DNA of 58,013 nt, taken from the NCBI RefSeq assembly GCF_005887615.1, contig NZ_VANS01000008.1:1-58013 (forward strand). The letters are read 5' to 3'. Below are positions 45,757 through 55,026 of the stretch, in pieces. The DNA is from Sulfitobacter sabulilitoris. GTDB taxonomy: Bacteria > Pseudomonadota > Alphaproteobacteria > Rhodobacterales > Rhodobacteraceae. Numbering within the stretch: position 1 is the first letter of the stretch; each line of letters begins with the position of its first letter. The notes beneath the pieces were generated by a model, which saw only the letters and a program-made list of their open reading frames with translations, was not told the origin of the DNA and ran no database searches. The translations under genes were made by a program, and so were the position numbers.

Positions 45757-46517
45757 CCCTTCCCCGAACCCCTGCCCTGACACTGACAGGAAAACGCGCG
45801 CTGGTGACCGGCGCGTCGTCGGGCATCGGACGCGGCTGTGCCGTGGCGCTGGCCGAAGCGGGTGCGCATGTGGTCTGTGCCGCGCGCGGCGTCGCGCGGC
45901 TTGACGACACGGTCACGGCAATGCGCGATGCCGGCTGGTCCGCCGACGCGGTGGCGATGGACGTGGCCGATCTGGACAACTTGTCGGATCGGCTGGCGCA
46001 GCAGGGGCCATTCGACATCGTGGTCAATTCCGCCGGGCTTGCGCGCCACTCTGCGGCGATCGACACCACGGTCGCAGATTATGACGCGGTCATGGGAGTC
46101 AACCTGCGGGCCGCCTATTTCCTGTCCACCCTGACAGCACGTGCGATGATCAGGTCAGGCACCGGCGGCAGCATCATCCATATCTCGAGCCAGATGGGCC
46201 ATGTGGGGGGGCCCGAACGCGCGGTCTATTGCGCGTCCAAGCACGGGCTGGAAGGCATGATCAAGGCGATGGCCATCGAATGGGGGCCGGACCGGATCCG
46301 GATCAACACCATTTGCCCGACCTTCATCCGCACGCCGCTGGGCGAACAGACATTGGCGGACCCCGAAAAACGCAAATGGATCGAATCGAAGATCAAGCTG
46401 GGCCGCGTCGGCGAGGTAGAGGACATCATGGGTGCTGTGGTGTTCCTCGCATCGGACGCGGCGGCGCTGATCACCGGCACCTCGTTGCTGATCGACGGCG
46501 GATGGACGGCAGGCTGA
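45753..46517 (+). CDS. SDR family oxidoreductase
   Basis: 254 aa classical short-chain dehydrogenase. Cofactor motif TGASSGIG (19-26), NSAG (92-95), and catalytic Ser (145/146), Tyr159 and Lys163 (YCASK) are present. The C terminus ITGTSLLIDGGWTAG is typical. It probably oxidises a secondary alcohol of the imported compound with NAD(P)+. Start and stop overlap both neighbours. Confidence 0.93.
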   Translation: MTLPRTPALTLTGKRALVTGASSGIGRGCAVALAEAGAHVVCAARGVARLDDTVTAMRDAGWSADAVAMDVADLDNLSDRLAQQGPFDIVVNSAGLARHSAAIDTTVADYDAVMGVNLRAAYFLSTLTARAMIRSGTGGSIIHISSQMGHVGGPERAVYCASKHGLEGMIKAMAIEWGPDRIRINTICPTFIRTPLGEQTLADPEKRKWIESKIKLGRVGEVEDIMGAVVFLASDAAALITGTSLLIDGGWTAG

Positions 46518-47536
46518 TGGTCGACAAGGTCACATCCCTGCAAGTCGCGCTGCGCGCCGGTGTCAGCCAGTCCGCCGTCAGCCGGGTGTTCACGCCGGGC
46601 GCATCGGTATCGTCCAAGACCGCCCAGAAGGTCCGCAAGGCCGCCGAGGAACTGGGTTATCGCCCGAATATCCTCGCCCGGTCGCTGATTACCGGCAAAA
46701 GCCGGATCATCGGGTTGGTCGTGTCCTACCTCGAAAACCAGTTCTATCCCGAAGCCATCGAAAAGCTGTCCAACGCCTTGCAGGAACAAGGCTATCATGT
46801 CCTTGTCTTCATGGCGGCGCAGGATGACGCGGCCACACATAGCGTGATCGAGGAATTGCTGGACTATCAGGTCGACGGCATCATCACCGCCTCTGTCGGG
46901 ATGACCAGCGATCTGACCGAACGCTGCGACTCCGCCGGGATCCCGATCGTCATGTTCAACCGCCTGCAGGACGACGACCGCCTGTCGGGCGTCAGTTCCG
47001 ACAACGTGGCCGGCGGGCGCAAGGTCGCGGAATTCCTGCTGCGCGGCCAGCACGACCGCATCGGCCACATCGCCGGTTGGGAAGGCGCATCGACCCAACG
47101 AGACCGCGAAGCCGGTTTCGTGATGGGGCTGGCCGACGGTGCACGCAGCCTGCACTCGCGCATCAGCGGCGCGTTCAAATACGATGCCGCCACCGATGCC
47201 GCACGCCGGATGTTCGCCGGCACCGACCGGCCCGACGCGGTGTTCGTCGCCAACGATCACATGGCCTTTGCCGTCATGGACGTGCTGCGCTTCGAACTGG
47301 GTCTGCGGATCCCGCAGGACGTGTCGGTCGTCGGCTACGACGATGTGACACTTGCCTCCTGGCCCAGCTTCAACCTGACGACCGTGCGCCAACCGGCCAA
47401 CCGGATGGTAAGTGAAACGGTTTCGATCCTGCTCAGCCGGATCGATGACAAGAACGCAGAACCGCGCCGCGTGGCGCTGGACGGTCCGTTGATCGTCCGC
47501 GGATCCGCCCGGCTGCCAAAAGGATGGAAGACATGA
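46517..47536 (+). CDS. LacI family transcriptional regulator
   Basis: 339 aa. N-terminal helix-turn-helix (SLQVALRAGVSQSAVSRVF, about 7-25), hinge helix NILARSLITGKS (51-62) with the leucine that intercalates at a central CpG, and a periplasmic-binding-like effector domain. The gene sits inside the operon it most likely controls, through O1 and O2 at 37995-38065. Its effector is presumably the transported compound or a product. It overlaps the SDR stop by one base. Confidence 0.94.
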   Translation: MVDKVTSLQVALRAGVSQSAVSRVFTPGASVSSKTAQKVRKAAEELGYRPNILARSLITGKSRIIGLVVSYLENQFYPEAIEKLSNALQEQGYHVLVFMAAQDDAATHSVIEELLDYQVDGIITASVGMTSDLTERCDSAGIPIVMFNRLQDDDRLSGVSSDNVAGGRKVAEFLLRGQHDRIGHIAGWEGASTQRDREAGFVMGLADGARSLHSRISGAFKYDAATDAARRMFAGTDRPDAVFVANDHMAFAVMDVLRFELGLRIPQDVSVVGYDDVTLASWPSFNLTTVRQPANRMVSETVSILLSRIDDKNAEPRRVALDGPLIVRGSARLPKGWKT

Positions 47537-48501
47537 AGAATTTCGACCCGCGGTGGAAGGATTTCCCCGACTACATCATCGGCATAACCAAGGAGATCTG
47601 GGAGGATCGCGGCATTGCCACGCTGGATCACTACTACGGCGCCGACCTGCCTGTCCGATCGCCCGGGTCCATAGTCGTCGGCAACAAGAACGTGGTCGCC
47701 GCGACCATGTCGACGCTGGCGGAATTTCCTGATCGGACGCTTTTCGGCGAGGACGTGATCTGGTGCGAGGGCAACGACGACGGGCTGCTGTCCTCGCACC
47801 GCTTGCTGTCAACCGCGACCCACACCAACCCGGGTGTCTACGGCGCGGCCACGGGCAAAACGGTGCGCTACCGCATCATCGCCGATTGCTATGCGCGCGC
47901 CAACCAGATCACCGATGAATGGCTGGTGCGCGACCAGGGCGCCATCGTGCGCCAGATGGGCTGGACCCCGGCGGACTATGCCCGCGACCTGATTGACCGC
48001 GAAGGCGGCCCCGACGCCTGCGTCAAACCCTTCCTGCCCGAAAACGATGTCGCCGGCCCCTATACCGGGCGCGGCAACGACAGCGACTGGGGTGCAAAAT
48101 ACGCCGATATCCTAATGCGGATCATGGCCGCCGATTTCACCGTGATCCCACGGGAATACGACCGGGCCGTCATCGGCGAATACGCGGGCGGCGTGACCGC
48201 GATCAGTCACCGGGCGGTGGACGACTTCTGGATCGGGCTGCGTGCTTCGTTTCCGTCGGCCACGTTCAAGATCCACCACGTGGTCGGACGCGACGACGCG
48301 ATGATGTCGCCCCGCGCCGCGATCCGCTGGTCGCTGGACGGCTTGAACGATGGCTGGGGGGCCTTTGGCCGCCCCACCGGCAAGCGCGTTCACATCATGG
48401 GAATGAGCCATGCCGAGTTCGGCCCCTGGGGGCTGCGCCGGGAATACACGCTTTATGACGAAACCGCCGTGTGGAAGCAGATACATCTGCAGACCGGCTG
48501 A
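47533..48501 (+). CDS. SnoaL-like (NTF2-fold) protein, divergent two-domain
   Basis: 322 aa from the ATG at 47533, which overlaps the regulator stop (ATGA); an in-frame ATG at 47524 is also possible. Two SnoaL-like halves are suggested by VRSPGSIVVGNKNVVAATMS and TGKTVRYRIIADCYARANQI. It lacks the GVDVLARM tail of the other three, so it is a more distant member and probably acts on a different intermediate. Confidence 0.75.
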   Translation: MKNFDPRWKDFPDYIIGITKEIWEDRGIATLDHYYGADLPVRSPGSIVVGNKNVVAATMSTLAEFPDRTLFGEDVIWCEGNDDGLLSSHRLLSTATHTNPGVYGAATGKTVRYRIIADCYARANQITDEWLVRDQGAIVRQMGWTPADYARDLIDREGGPDACVKPFLPENDVAGPYTGRGNDSDWGAKYADILMRIMAADFTVIPREYDRAVIGEYAGGVTAISHRAVDDFWIGLRASFPSATFKIHHVVGRDDAMMSPRAAIRWSLDGLNDGWGAFGRPTGKRVHIMGMSHAEFGPWGLRREYTLYDETAVWKQIHLQTG

Positions 48502-48565
48502 TCTGCAACGCCACCCTTGCCCACCCCTCTTCCCCTTGACCTCACACAGCAAACGAGAGCCTGAA

Positions 48566-49531
48566 ATGACACCCCAAGACATGGAAAACCGCATTGTCCG
48601 CTACGGCGATCTTATCCCATGCAAGACGGCCTTCATCGACGCCCATACCCCCGGATCGGACCAAAAGGAAAACTTCACGATCATCGGTGGCGGCGTGTCC
48701 GAATCGCCGGACCAGCATGTGCACATCTCGATTCCGCACGGCTTCAACATCGGTGCCGCGGGCCAACCTCCGAAATGCCGCAACTCGCTTCACAGCCACC
48801 GCACGGCCGAAGTGTTTTTCGTGCTCAAGGGCCGGTGGCGATTTTTCTGGGGCCGCTGGGGCACCGCCGGAGAGGTCACTCTCGAGGAAGGAGACATCAT
48901 CAACATCCCGACCGGTATCTTCCGCGGGTTTGAGAACATCGGCACCGATTACGGGATGATCATGGCCGTGCTGGGCGGCGATGATGCGGGCGGCGGGGTG
49001 ATCTGGGCACCGCAGGTGATCGAGGACGCGGCCGATCACGGACTGGTGCTGGGCGCCAACGGCAAGCTCTACGATTCACTCAAGGGCGCGACCCTGCCCG
49101 AGGGCGTCGCACCGATGCAGGTGCTGACCCAAGACGAGCTCGGGGCCTTTCCCGAACCCACCACGGCAGAAGTCGTCCCCGGCCATGTCGCGCGCTATCT
49201 CGACCTTGTCGCGCTGGCGGACCGGGCGCCGGCCAAGGTCATCGGCGAACACGGGATCCTGCGCGACAAACCCGGGTTCGAGGTTGATTTCATCACCCGG
49301 TCCTCGGCCACCGACAAGGTCCACAGCCACGACAGGCCCTCTGTCCTGATGCCGATGCGCGGCCACTGGCGCGTCAGTTTTGATGGCGGCGGCGTCACGC
49401 TGGCCCCCGGCGACACCATGAGTGTTCCGGAAAACCTGGCGCATTCCGCCGTACCGTCAATGACCGGAGAGGCATCGATGTATCACGTGGTTGCCACCGA
49501 TGACCCGGCGGGCGCGACATGGGCGGGCTAA
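48566..49531 (+). CDS. bicupin protein
   Basis: 321 aa with two cupin domains. The N-terminal cupin has HSHRTAEVFFVLKGRWRFFW and GDIINIPTGIFRGFEN; the C-terminal cupin has VHSHDRPSVLMPMRGHWR and GDTMSVPENLAHS. Both keep HxH and downstream residues able to bind a metal. Bicupins include dioxygenases, isomerases and decarboxylases, so only a metalloenzyme role can be proposed. The alpha/beta hydrolase gene starts 1 nt after its stop. Confidence 0.88.
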   Translation: MTPQDMENRIVRYGDLIPCKTAFIDAHTPGSDQKENFTIIGGGVSESPDQHVHISIPHGFNIGAAGQPPKCRNSLHSHRTAEVFFVLKGRWRFFWGRWGTAGEVTLEEGDIINIPTGIFRGFENIGTDYGMIMAVLGGDDAGGGVIWAPQVIEDAADHGLVLGANGKLYDSLKGATLPEGVAPMQVLTQDELGAFPEPTTAEVVPGHVARYLDLVALADRAPAKVIGEHGILRDKPGFEVDFITRSSATDKVHSHDRPSVLMPMRGHWRVSFDGGGVTLAPGDTMSVPENLAHSAVPSMTGEASMYHVVATDDPAGATWAG

Positions 49532-49532
49532 G

Positions 49533-50228
49533 ATGACCCCGCTGCTGATGATCCCCGGCATGATGTGCGATGCCCGGCTTTTCGGGCCGCAGACGACCGC
49601 GTTTTCGGCGCAGCGCACCGTGATACACGCGCCCATCGGCGCATATGACACCGTGCAGGCATTGGCGGCGGAGGTGCTGCGCCACGCCCCGCAACGGTTC
49701 GCCTTGGCCGGGCTGTCGATGGGCGGGATCGTCGCGATGGAGGTGGTGCGCCAGGCCCCTGATCGCGTGGACCGTCTGGCATTGCTCGATACCAATCCGC
49801 TGGCGGAGACGGATGCGGTCAAGGCCCGGCGCGCCCCGCAGATCGCAGATGTCGAAGCCGGCCACCTGATGCGGGTCATGCGCGACCAGATGATACCGAA
49901 CTACCTGGCTGACGGCCCGTGCCGGCGCGAAATAGAAACCCTTTGCGAAACCATGGCCATGACGCTGGGGCCGGAGGTGTTCGTGCGGCAATCACGGGCG
50001 CTGCGGTCAAGACCCGATCAACAGGACACGCTCCGCGGTTTTGGCGGCCACGCGCTGGTGCTGTGCGGGCAACACGACGCGCTTTGCCCGGTGGAACGGC
50101 ATCGGCTGATGGCCGATCTGCTGCCCCGGTCGACACTGCGGATCATCGAAGGCGCCGGCCACTTGCCGACGCTTGAACATCCCCAAGACACATGCCGGCA
50201 TATCGCCCGGTGGCTGGAGGCCGAATGA
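49533..50228 (+). CDS. alpha/beta hydrolase
   Basis: 231 aa. Nucleophile elbow GLSMGG (Ser62), acid residue in CGQHDALCP and His in EGAGHLPTLEHP complete the triad, and MIPGMMCDARLF near the N terminus supplies the oxyanion region. It probably hydrolyses an ester, lactone or C-C bond in the pathway. It overlaps the RraA-like gene by 4 nt. Confidence 0.9.
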   Translation: MTPLLMIPGMMCDARLFGPQTTAFSAQRTVIHAPIGAYDTVQALAAEVLRHAPQRFALAGLSMGGIVAMEVVRQAPDRVDRLALLDTNPLAETDAVKARRAPQIADVEAGHLMRVMRDQMIPNYLADGPCRREIETLCETMAMTLGPEVFVRQSRALRSRPDQQDTLRGFGGHALVLCGQHDALCPVERHRLMADLLPRSTLRIIEGAGHLPTLEHPQDTCRHIARWLEAE

Positions 50229-50920
50229 CGCCCGACTTGCTGAAACTGCTCCGCTCGGTCGATACGCCGACCGTCTGCAACGCGATCGAGACCGCGCAGG
50301 GCAAGCGTGGCTTTGATGCCTTCACCCGTGGCACGATGCTGTGCAGTGCGCCGGATGCGCCCGCAATCGTCGGCTATGCCCGAACCGCCAAGATCGCCGC
50401 GGTCGCCCCACCGACCGAACCACCCGAGGTGATCCGCGAACGTCGCATGGCCTATTACCGCTACATGGCTGAGGGCGCACACCCCAGCGTCGCCGTCGTC
50501 CAGGATCTGGATGTACCGCAAGCGATCGGCGCCTACTGGGGCGAAATCAACACGAGCATTCACAAGGGTTTCGGCATGTCCGGGGCACTGACCGATGGCG
50601 TCATGCGCGACCTTGGCGATCTGCCGGACGGGTTTCCGGTCGTCGCGGGGTCCATCGGGCCCAGCCACGGCTTTGTCCATGTGCGTGAAATCGGCACCGA
50701 GGTCACTGTTCATGGCCTGCGCATCGCTTCGGGCGATCTGATCCATGCGGATCGCCACGGTGCTCTGGTCATCCCCGACGATATATTGCCCAGGCTCGCG
50801 GACGCGATCGAAACGCTTCTGCGAACGGAGAAGATCGTTCTGGAACCGGCCAACCGGCCGGGTTTTGACTTTGCGGCATTCGAAGCAGCCTGGACCGCCT
50901 TTGAAAAGGCGCGAACCTGA
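50225..50920 (+). CDS. RraA/HMG-aldolase-like protein
   Basis: 231 aa RraA-fold protein. It keeps the TDGVMRD motif (Arg128, Asp129) and ASGDLIHADRHGALVIP, with an acidic metal site, as in 4-hydroxy-4-methyl-2-oxoglutarate/oxaloacetate aldolases. True RraA (RNase E inhibitor) is shorter and lacks a catabolic context. It is the last gene of the operon and fits a terminal retro-aldol or decarboxylation step yielding pyruvate-like products. Confidence 0.88.
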   Translation: MTPDLLKLLRSVDTPTVCNAIETAQGKRGFDAFTRGTMLCSAPDAPAIVGYARTAKIAAVAPPTEPPEVIRERRMAYYRYMAEGAHPSVAVVQDLDVPQAIGAYWGEINTSIHKGFGMSGALTDGVMRDLGDLPDGFPVVAGSIGPSHGFVHVREIGTEVTVHGLRIASGDLIHADRHGALVIPDDILPRLADAIETLLRTEKIVLEPANRPGFDFAAFEAAWTAFEKART

Positions 50921-51018
50921 GCCCCCCAATGGCAGATCGGGCGTGGCATGACGCCGGACCCCGTAAATTGCCGCCCTCCGGCCAGCCACTTACGTCCCCG
51001 AAGCCCCCTTGAAACGAT

Positions 51019-51052
51019 AAAGGCCCCCACCGCGTGTGCGGTGGGGGCCTTT
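51019..51052. terminator. strong bidirectional terminator between the catabolic operon and rplP
   Basis: AAAGGCCCCCACCGC (51019-51033), loop GTGT and GCGGTGGGGGCCTTT (51038-51052) form a perfect 15-bp stem with A/T ends on both sides. It ends the plus-strand operon and also the minus-strand rpsJ-to-rplP transcript, 38 nt after the rplP stop. Confidence 0.9.
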
Positions 51053-51089
51053 GATCTTGTCAGCGGATCGGGGCCATGCCCCGTCGGCC

Positions 51090-51503
51090 TTACCAGTCCT
51101 CGCGGACCACGACCCGTGTCTTGATCGGCAGCTTCATCGCGGCAAGGCGCAGCGCCTCGCGGGCGATCGTCTCATCGACGCCGTCGATTTCGAACATCAC
51201 GCGGCCGGGCTTGACCTTGCAGGCCCAGAAATCCACCGAACCTTTACCCTTACCCATACGAACTTCGACGGGCTTGGAGGTTACCGGCGTATCCGGGAAG
51301 ATCCGGATCCAGACGCGACCCTGACGTTTCATGTGGCGGGTCATCGCGCGGCGGGCCGCTTCGATCTGACGCGCGGTCACACGCTCGGGCTCGGTGGCCT
51401 TGAGGCCATAGGTCCCGAAGTTGAGATCCGACCCGCCTTTCGCCAGCCCCTTGATGGAGCCTTTGAACTGCTTGCGGAATTTAGTGCGCTTTGGTTGTAG
51501 CAT
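51090..51503 (-). CDS. rplP: 50S ribosomal protein L16
   Basis: 137 aa, full length ([20 protein letters not shown] and the C-terminal [15 protein letters not shown]). Contacts tRNA at the A site. It lies 13 nt after rpsC. Its usual downstream neighbour rpmC is absent; a terminator and the 15-kb block follow instead. Confidence 0.98.
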   Translation of the reverse strand: MLQPKRTKFRKQFKGSIKGLAKGGSDLNFGTYGLKATEPERVTARQIEAARRAMTRHMKRQGRVWIRIFPDTPVTSKPVEVRMGKGKGSVDFWACKVKPGRVMFEIDGVDETIAREALRLAAMKLPIKTRVVVREDW

Positions 51504-51516
51504 CTGTCATTCCCCC

Positions 51517-52224
51517 TTAGCGGCGACCACCAGCACCACGCGGTGCAGGGCCATCCTGGAGTTCCTGTGCTTTACGGTCACGCGCGCCCGGGTCATGCTC
51601 CATGATCTCACCTTTGAAGATCCAGGTCTTGATCCCGATGATGCCATAGGCGGTCGCCGCCTCAACGTGTGCGTAATCGATATCGGCCCGCAGCGTATGC
51701 AACGGCACGCGACCTTCGCGATACCATTCGGTCCGCGCGATCTCGGCCCCGCCCAGACGACCCGCGAGGTTCACACGGATGCCCAGGGCCCCCATGCGCA
51801 TCGCGTTCTGAACGGCACGCTTCATGGCGCGGCGGAAAGACACCCGACGCTCCAACTGCTGTGCAATGCTCTCACCAACGAGGGCCGCATCCAGCTCGGG
51901 CTTGCGCACTTCAACGATGTTGAGGTGCAGCTCGCTCTTGGTCATCGCGGCGATCTTCTTGCGCAGACCTTCGATGTCCGCGCCTTTCTTGCCGATGATG
52001 ACGCCGGGGCGGGCAGTGTGGATCGTCACGCGGCACTTCTTGTGCGGACGTTCGATGATCACACGCGCCACGCCGGCCTGCTTGCATTCTTCCTTGATGA
52101 AATCGCGGATCGCGAGGTCTTCCAGAAGAAGATCACCGTAATCCTTGGTGTCGGCATACCAGCGGCTGTCCCAGGTGCGGTTCACCTGCAGGCGCATGCC
52201 AATCGGATTGACTTTGTTACCCAT
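51517..52224 (-). CDS. rpsC: 30S ribosomal protein S3
   Basis: 235 aa. A KH domain ([20 protein letters not shown]) helps shape the mRNA entry tunnel. The C terminus ends GGAGGRR. Its first base overlaps the rplV stop. Confidence 0.98.
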   Translation of the reverse strand: MGNKVNPIGMRLQVNRTWDSRWYADTKDYGDLLLEDLAIRDFIKEECKQAGVARVIIERPHKKCRVTIHTARPGVIIGKKGADIEGLRKKIAAMTKSELHLNIVEVRKPELDAALVGESIAQQLERRVSFRRAMKRAVQNAMRMGALGIRVNLAGRLGGAEIARTEWYREGRVPLHTLRADIDYAHVEAATAYGIIGIKTWIFKGEIMEHDPGARDRKAQELQDGPAPRGAGGRR

Positions 52225-52604
52225 CAGGCTTGCTCCTCAACTTGACGCACGAGAATGGTGATTTCCGAGAACGGCTTGATGATCTTGCCGAACCGGCCAC
52301 GGGCCCGCGGGCGACCGCGCTTCATGGTCAGGTTCTTGCCGACATAGGCTTCGGCGACGACCAGCTCATCCACGTCGAGGTTGTGGTTGTTCTCGGCATT
52401 GGCGATGGCGGACTGAAGGCACTTCTTCACGTCCTGCGCGATCCGCTTTTTCGAGAAGGTCAGATCGGTCAGAGCGCGATCGACCTTCTTGCCACGGATC
52501 ATCGCGGCGACGAGGTTCAGCTTTTGCGGGCTTGTGCGAAGCATGCGCAGTTTTGCCATTGCTTCGTTGTCGGCCACGCGGCGGGGATTCTTATCCTTGC
52601 TCAT
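52224..52604 (-). CDS. rplV: 50S ribosomal protein L22
   Basis: 126 aa. Its beta-hairpin ([20 protein letters not shown]) lines the exit tunnel near the macrolide site. The tail [12 protein letters not shown] is slightly longer than in E. coli. It lies 3 nt after rpsS. Confidence 0.98.
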   Translation of the reverse strand: MSKDKNPRRVADNEAMAKLRMLRTSPQKLNLVAAMIRGKKVDRALTDLTFSKKRIAQDVKKCLQSAIANAENNHNLDVDELVVAEAYVGKNLTMKRGRPRARGRFGKIIKPFSEITILVRQVEEQA

Positions 52605-52607
52605 GGC

Positions 52608-52886
52608 TTATTTCCGCTTCGCTTTTTTGTCGGCGGCATGACCGTAGTAGGTCCGCGTCGGCGAATACTCACCGAACTTCTGACCGATCATGTCCTCGGA
52701 CACGTTGACAGGGATATGTTTGTGGCCGTTGTAGACGCCGAACGTCAGACCCACAAACTGCGGCAGGATGGTGGAACGACGCGACCAGATCTTGATCACT
52801 TCGTTGCGACCGCCCTCGCGCGACGCTTCGGCCTTCTTCAGCACGTAGCTGTCGACGAAAGGCCCTTTCCAGACTGAGCGAGACAT
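52608..52886 (-). CDS. rpsS: 30S ribosomal protein S19
   Basis: 92 aa, canonical start [20 protein letters not shown] and the conserved [20 protein letters not shown] end. Head protein near the A-site finger. It lies 3 nt after rplB. Confidence 0.98.
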   Translation of the reverse strand: MSRSVWKGPFVDSYVLKKAEASREGGRNEVIKIWSRRSTILPQFVGLTFGVYNGHKHIPVNVSEDMIGQKFGEYSPTRTYYGHAADKKAKRK

Positions 52887-52889
52887 ATC

Positions 52890-53732
52890 TTAACGTCCCT
52901 TCTTCTTGGCGTGCCGCGAGCGGATGATCAGCTTGCTGGACGCTTTGTTCTTGTTCCGGGTCCGCGCACCTTTGGTGGGCTTGCCCCATGGGGTCACTGG
53001 GTGACGACCACCCGATGTCCGGCCTTCACCACCACCATGCGGGTGGTCGATCGGGTTCATCACGACACCACGCACCGACGGGCGGATACCCTTGTGGCGC
53101 ATGCGGCCCGCTTTGCCGTAGTTCTGGTTGCTGTTGTCGGGGTTGCTGACGGCACCGACTGTGGCCATGCATTCCTGACGCACCAGGCGCAATTCGCCCG
53201 AGCTGAGGCGGATCTGGGCATAGCCGCCGTCACGACCGACGAACTGGGCATAGGTGCCCGCCGCACGCGCGATCTGGCCACCCTTGCCGGGCTTCATCTC
53301 GATGTTGTGGACGATCGTACCGATAGGCATGCCGGCAAAAGGCATCGCGTTGCCCGGCTTGATGTCGGCCTTCTTGGAGGAGACGATCTTGTCGCCAACC
53401 GCCAGACGCTGCGGCGCGAGGATATAGGCCTGCTCGCCGTCTTCGTACTGGATCAGCGCGATGAACGCGGTCCGGTTGGGGTCATATTCGATACGTGCGA
53501 CAACCGCGGACATGTCCAGCTTGTTGCGCTTGAAATCGACGATCCGGTAGAGGCGCTTGGCCCCGCCGCCTTTGCGGCGCATCGTGATCCGTCCGGTGTT
53601 GTTCCGTCCGCCATGCTTGGTCAAACCCTCTGTGAGGGCCTTGACCGGGCGGCCTTTCCAAAGCTCCGAACGGTCGATCAGTACCAGCCCACGCTGGCCC
53701 GGCGTCGTCGGCTTATACGACTTGAGTGCCAT
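52890..53732 (-). CDS. rplB: 50S ribosomal protein L2
   Basis: 280 aa. Required for peptidyl transfer; the conserved loop with the key histidine is in [20 protein letters not shown]. The start [15 protein letters not shown] at 53732 gives family length; longer in-frame extensions are not conserved. Unusually, 383 nt with a hairpin and a promoter-like sequence separate it from rplW. Confidence 0.98.
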   Translation of the reverse strand: MALKSYKPTTPGQRGLVLIDRSELWKGRPVKALTEGLTKHGGRNNTGRITMRRKGGGAKRLYRIVDFKRNKLDMSAVVARIEYDPNRTAFIALIQYEDGEQAYILAPQRLAVGDKIVSSKKADIKPGNAMPFAGMPIGTIVHNIEMKPGKGGQIARAAGTYAQFVGRDGGYAQIRLSSGELRLVRQECMATVGAVSNPDNSNQNYGKAGRMRHKGIRPSVRGVVMNPIDHPHGGGEGRTSGGRHPVTPWGKPTKGARTRNKNKASSKLIIRSRHAKKKGR

Positions 53733-53832
53733 GTTTCTGTCTTCCGTTTTGCTATGTGAGACGCCGCAGGCGACGTCTGTGGTTATAGGGCCCCGAAGGT
53801 CCCCGATCTGGGTGTTCTTTCGAACAACGGAG

Positions 53833-53856
53833 AAGCCCCGGACGAATCCGGGGCTT
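53833..53856 (-). other. leader hairpin upstream of rplB
   Basis: AAGCCCCGGA (53833-53842) and TCCGGGGCTT (53847-53856) form a perfect 10-bp stem with a CGAA/TTCG loop. No U-tract follows on the complement strand, so it may be a leader element rather than a terminator. Confidence 0.6.
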
Positions 53857-53868
53857 GGCCGATGGGGT

Positions 53869-53897
53869 CTCTTAGGGGAGGCAGGGTATGGGGTCAA
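53869..53897 (-). promoter_or_regulatory. candidate promoter of rplB-rpsS-rplV-rpsC-rplP
   Basis: On the complement strand -35 TTGACC (53892-53897), a 17-bp spacer and -10 TAAGAG (53869-53874) lie about 140 nt before rplB. The -35 is strong and the -10 weak. Confidence 0.5.
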
Positions 53898-54060
53898 GCG
53901 CTCGTCGGGAAAAACCGCTGCGAACCTGGCACAGGCCGGCGCCCGACCGCCATCACCGGCGCGGCTTGCGTCGGCGGGGGGGCGGCATCGGTGCGATTGC
54001 GGCGCGAATTGACGCCCCTCGCCCACGCGCGCGACGAGCCGCAAAGGCCGGCCAAAACGC

Positions 54061-54092
54061 AAAACCCCGGCCTGTGTCCAGACCGGGGTTTT
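54061..54092. terminator. hairpin terminator or attenuator after rplW
   Basis: AAAACCCCGG (54061-54070) and CCGGGGTTTT (54083-54092) make a perfect 10-bp stem with a 12-nt loop, 24 nt after the rplW stop. Only four U residues lie at the end of the minus-strand stem, so termination may be partial; the plus strand has six. Confidence 0.6.
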
Positions 54093-54115
54093 TTCGTTTC
54101 AGACCGTGACGCGGG

Positions 54116-54412
54116 TCAAAGACCGGTGGTCACGTCAATCGTGTTGCCGGCTTCCAGCGTCACGTAGGCTTTCTTCACGTCGCGCCGACGGCCCATCTGA
54201 CCGCGGAAACGCTTGACCTTGCCTTTGGTGATGGTCGTATTCACGGCCTTCACCTTGACCCCAAAGAGCGCCTCTACGGCTTCCTTGATCATCGGCTTGT
54301 TGCTGTCCATCGCCACCTCGAAGACGACGGCACCCGATTCGGATGCCATTGTCGCTTTTTCGGTGATGATCGGCTTGCGGATCACGTCGTAATGTTCGGA
54401 CTTCGCGCTCAT
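54116..54412 (-). CDS. rplW: 50S ribosomal protein L23
   Basis: 98 aa. Tunnel-exit protein that docks trigger factor and SRP ([18 protein letters not shown], and the [20 protein letters not shown] loop). It overlaps the rplD stop by 4 nt. A hairpin follows its stop. Confidence 0.98.
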   Translation of the reverse strand: MSAKSEHYDVIRKPIITEKATMASESGAVVFEVAMDSNKPMIKEAVEALFGVKVKAVNTTITKGKVKRFRGQMGRRRDVKKAYVTLEAGNTIDVTTGL

Positions 54413-55026
54413 TTCAAACGGGCCTCCAGTGCTTCGATCCCCGCCTTCGTGATCACCAGGGTGTCACGCTTGAGGATGTCATAGACGTTTGCGCCCATCG
54501 TCGGCAGGATATCCAGACCTTCGATGTTGCGCGCGGCTTGCGCAAAGCTTTCGTTCACGGCGGCACCGTCGATGATCAGCGCGCGTTTCCAGCCCAGGTT
54601 CTTGACCTGCTTGGCCAGAGCGGCGGTTTTGCCTTCGCCCGCTGCCTCGTCGATGATGACCAACTCGCCCGCTTTCGCCTTGGCGCTCAGTGCATGGCAC
54701 AGGCCCAGCTTGCGGAACTTCTTGGTAAGCTCGTGGCCGTGGCTGCGCGGGGTCGGACCCTTGTAGATACCGCCCTTGCGGAAGATCGGTGCCGACCGCG
54801 CGCCGTGGCGTGCGCCGCCGGTGCCCTTTTGGCGATAGATCTTCTTGGTCGAATAGCTGACCTCGGACCGTGTCTTGACCTTGTGCGTGCCGGCCTGCGC
54901 ATTGTTGCGCTGCCAGCGGACGACGCGGTGCAGGATGTCGGCGCGCGGCTCAAGGCCGAACAGGGCCTCGTCCAGGTCTACCGATCCGGCCTTGCCGCCG
55001 TCGAGTTTGATGACATCGATTTTCAT
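54409..55026 (-). CDS. rplD: 50S ribosomal protein L4
   Basis: 205 aa. The extended tunnel loop reads [20 protein letters not shown]. In E. coli L4 also represses its own operon; I see no equivalent leader structure that I could verify here. It overlaps rplC and rplW by 4 nt each. Confidence 0.98.
   Translation of the reverse strand: MKIDVIKLDGGKAGSVDLDEALFGLEPRADILHRVVRWQRNNAQAGTHKVKTRSEVSYSTKKIYRQKGTGGARHGARSAPIFRKGGIYKGPTPRSHGHELTKKFRKLGLCHALSAKAKAGELVIIDEAAGEGKTAALAKQVKNLGWKRALIIDGAAVNESFAQAARNIEGLDILPTMGANVYDILKRDTLVITKAGIEALEARLK

Larger units (their letters stand above)
53733..54115 (-). other. 383-nt gene-free spacer between rplW and rplB
   Basis: No credible gene is present. It holds a hairpin after rplW (54061-54092), a candidate promoter (53869-53897) and a second hairpin (53833-53856). 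A smaller 8-bp hairpin (53760-53778) lies nearer the rplB start. The arrangement suggests that rplB-rplP can be transcribed independently of rpsJ-rplW. Confidence 0.55.

Noticed and set aside
50225-50920. Annotation as RNase E inhibitor RraA
   Set aside because: The TDGxxRD motif and metal-site region match the aldolase-type members, and the operon context is catabolic.
36022-51089. Prophage, integrative element or CRISPR within the ribosomal insertion
   Set aside because: No integrase, transposase, structural phage gene, direct-repeat array or tRNA border is visible; the genes are metabolic and in a tidy operon.
53730-53800. Promoter with TATAAC near 53782 before rplB
   Set aside because: There is no -35 hexamer at 16-18 bp; the TTGACC-17-TAAGAG box upstream is a better candidate.
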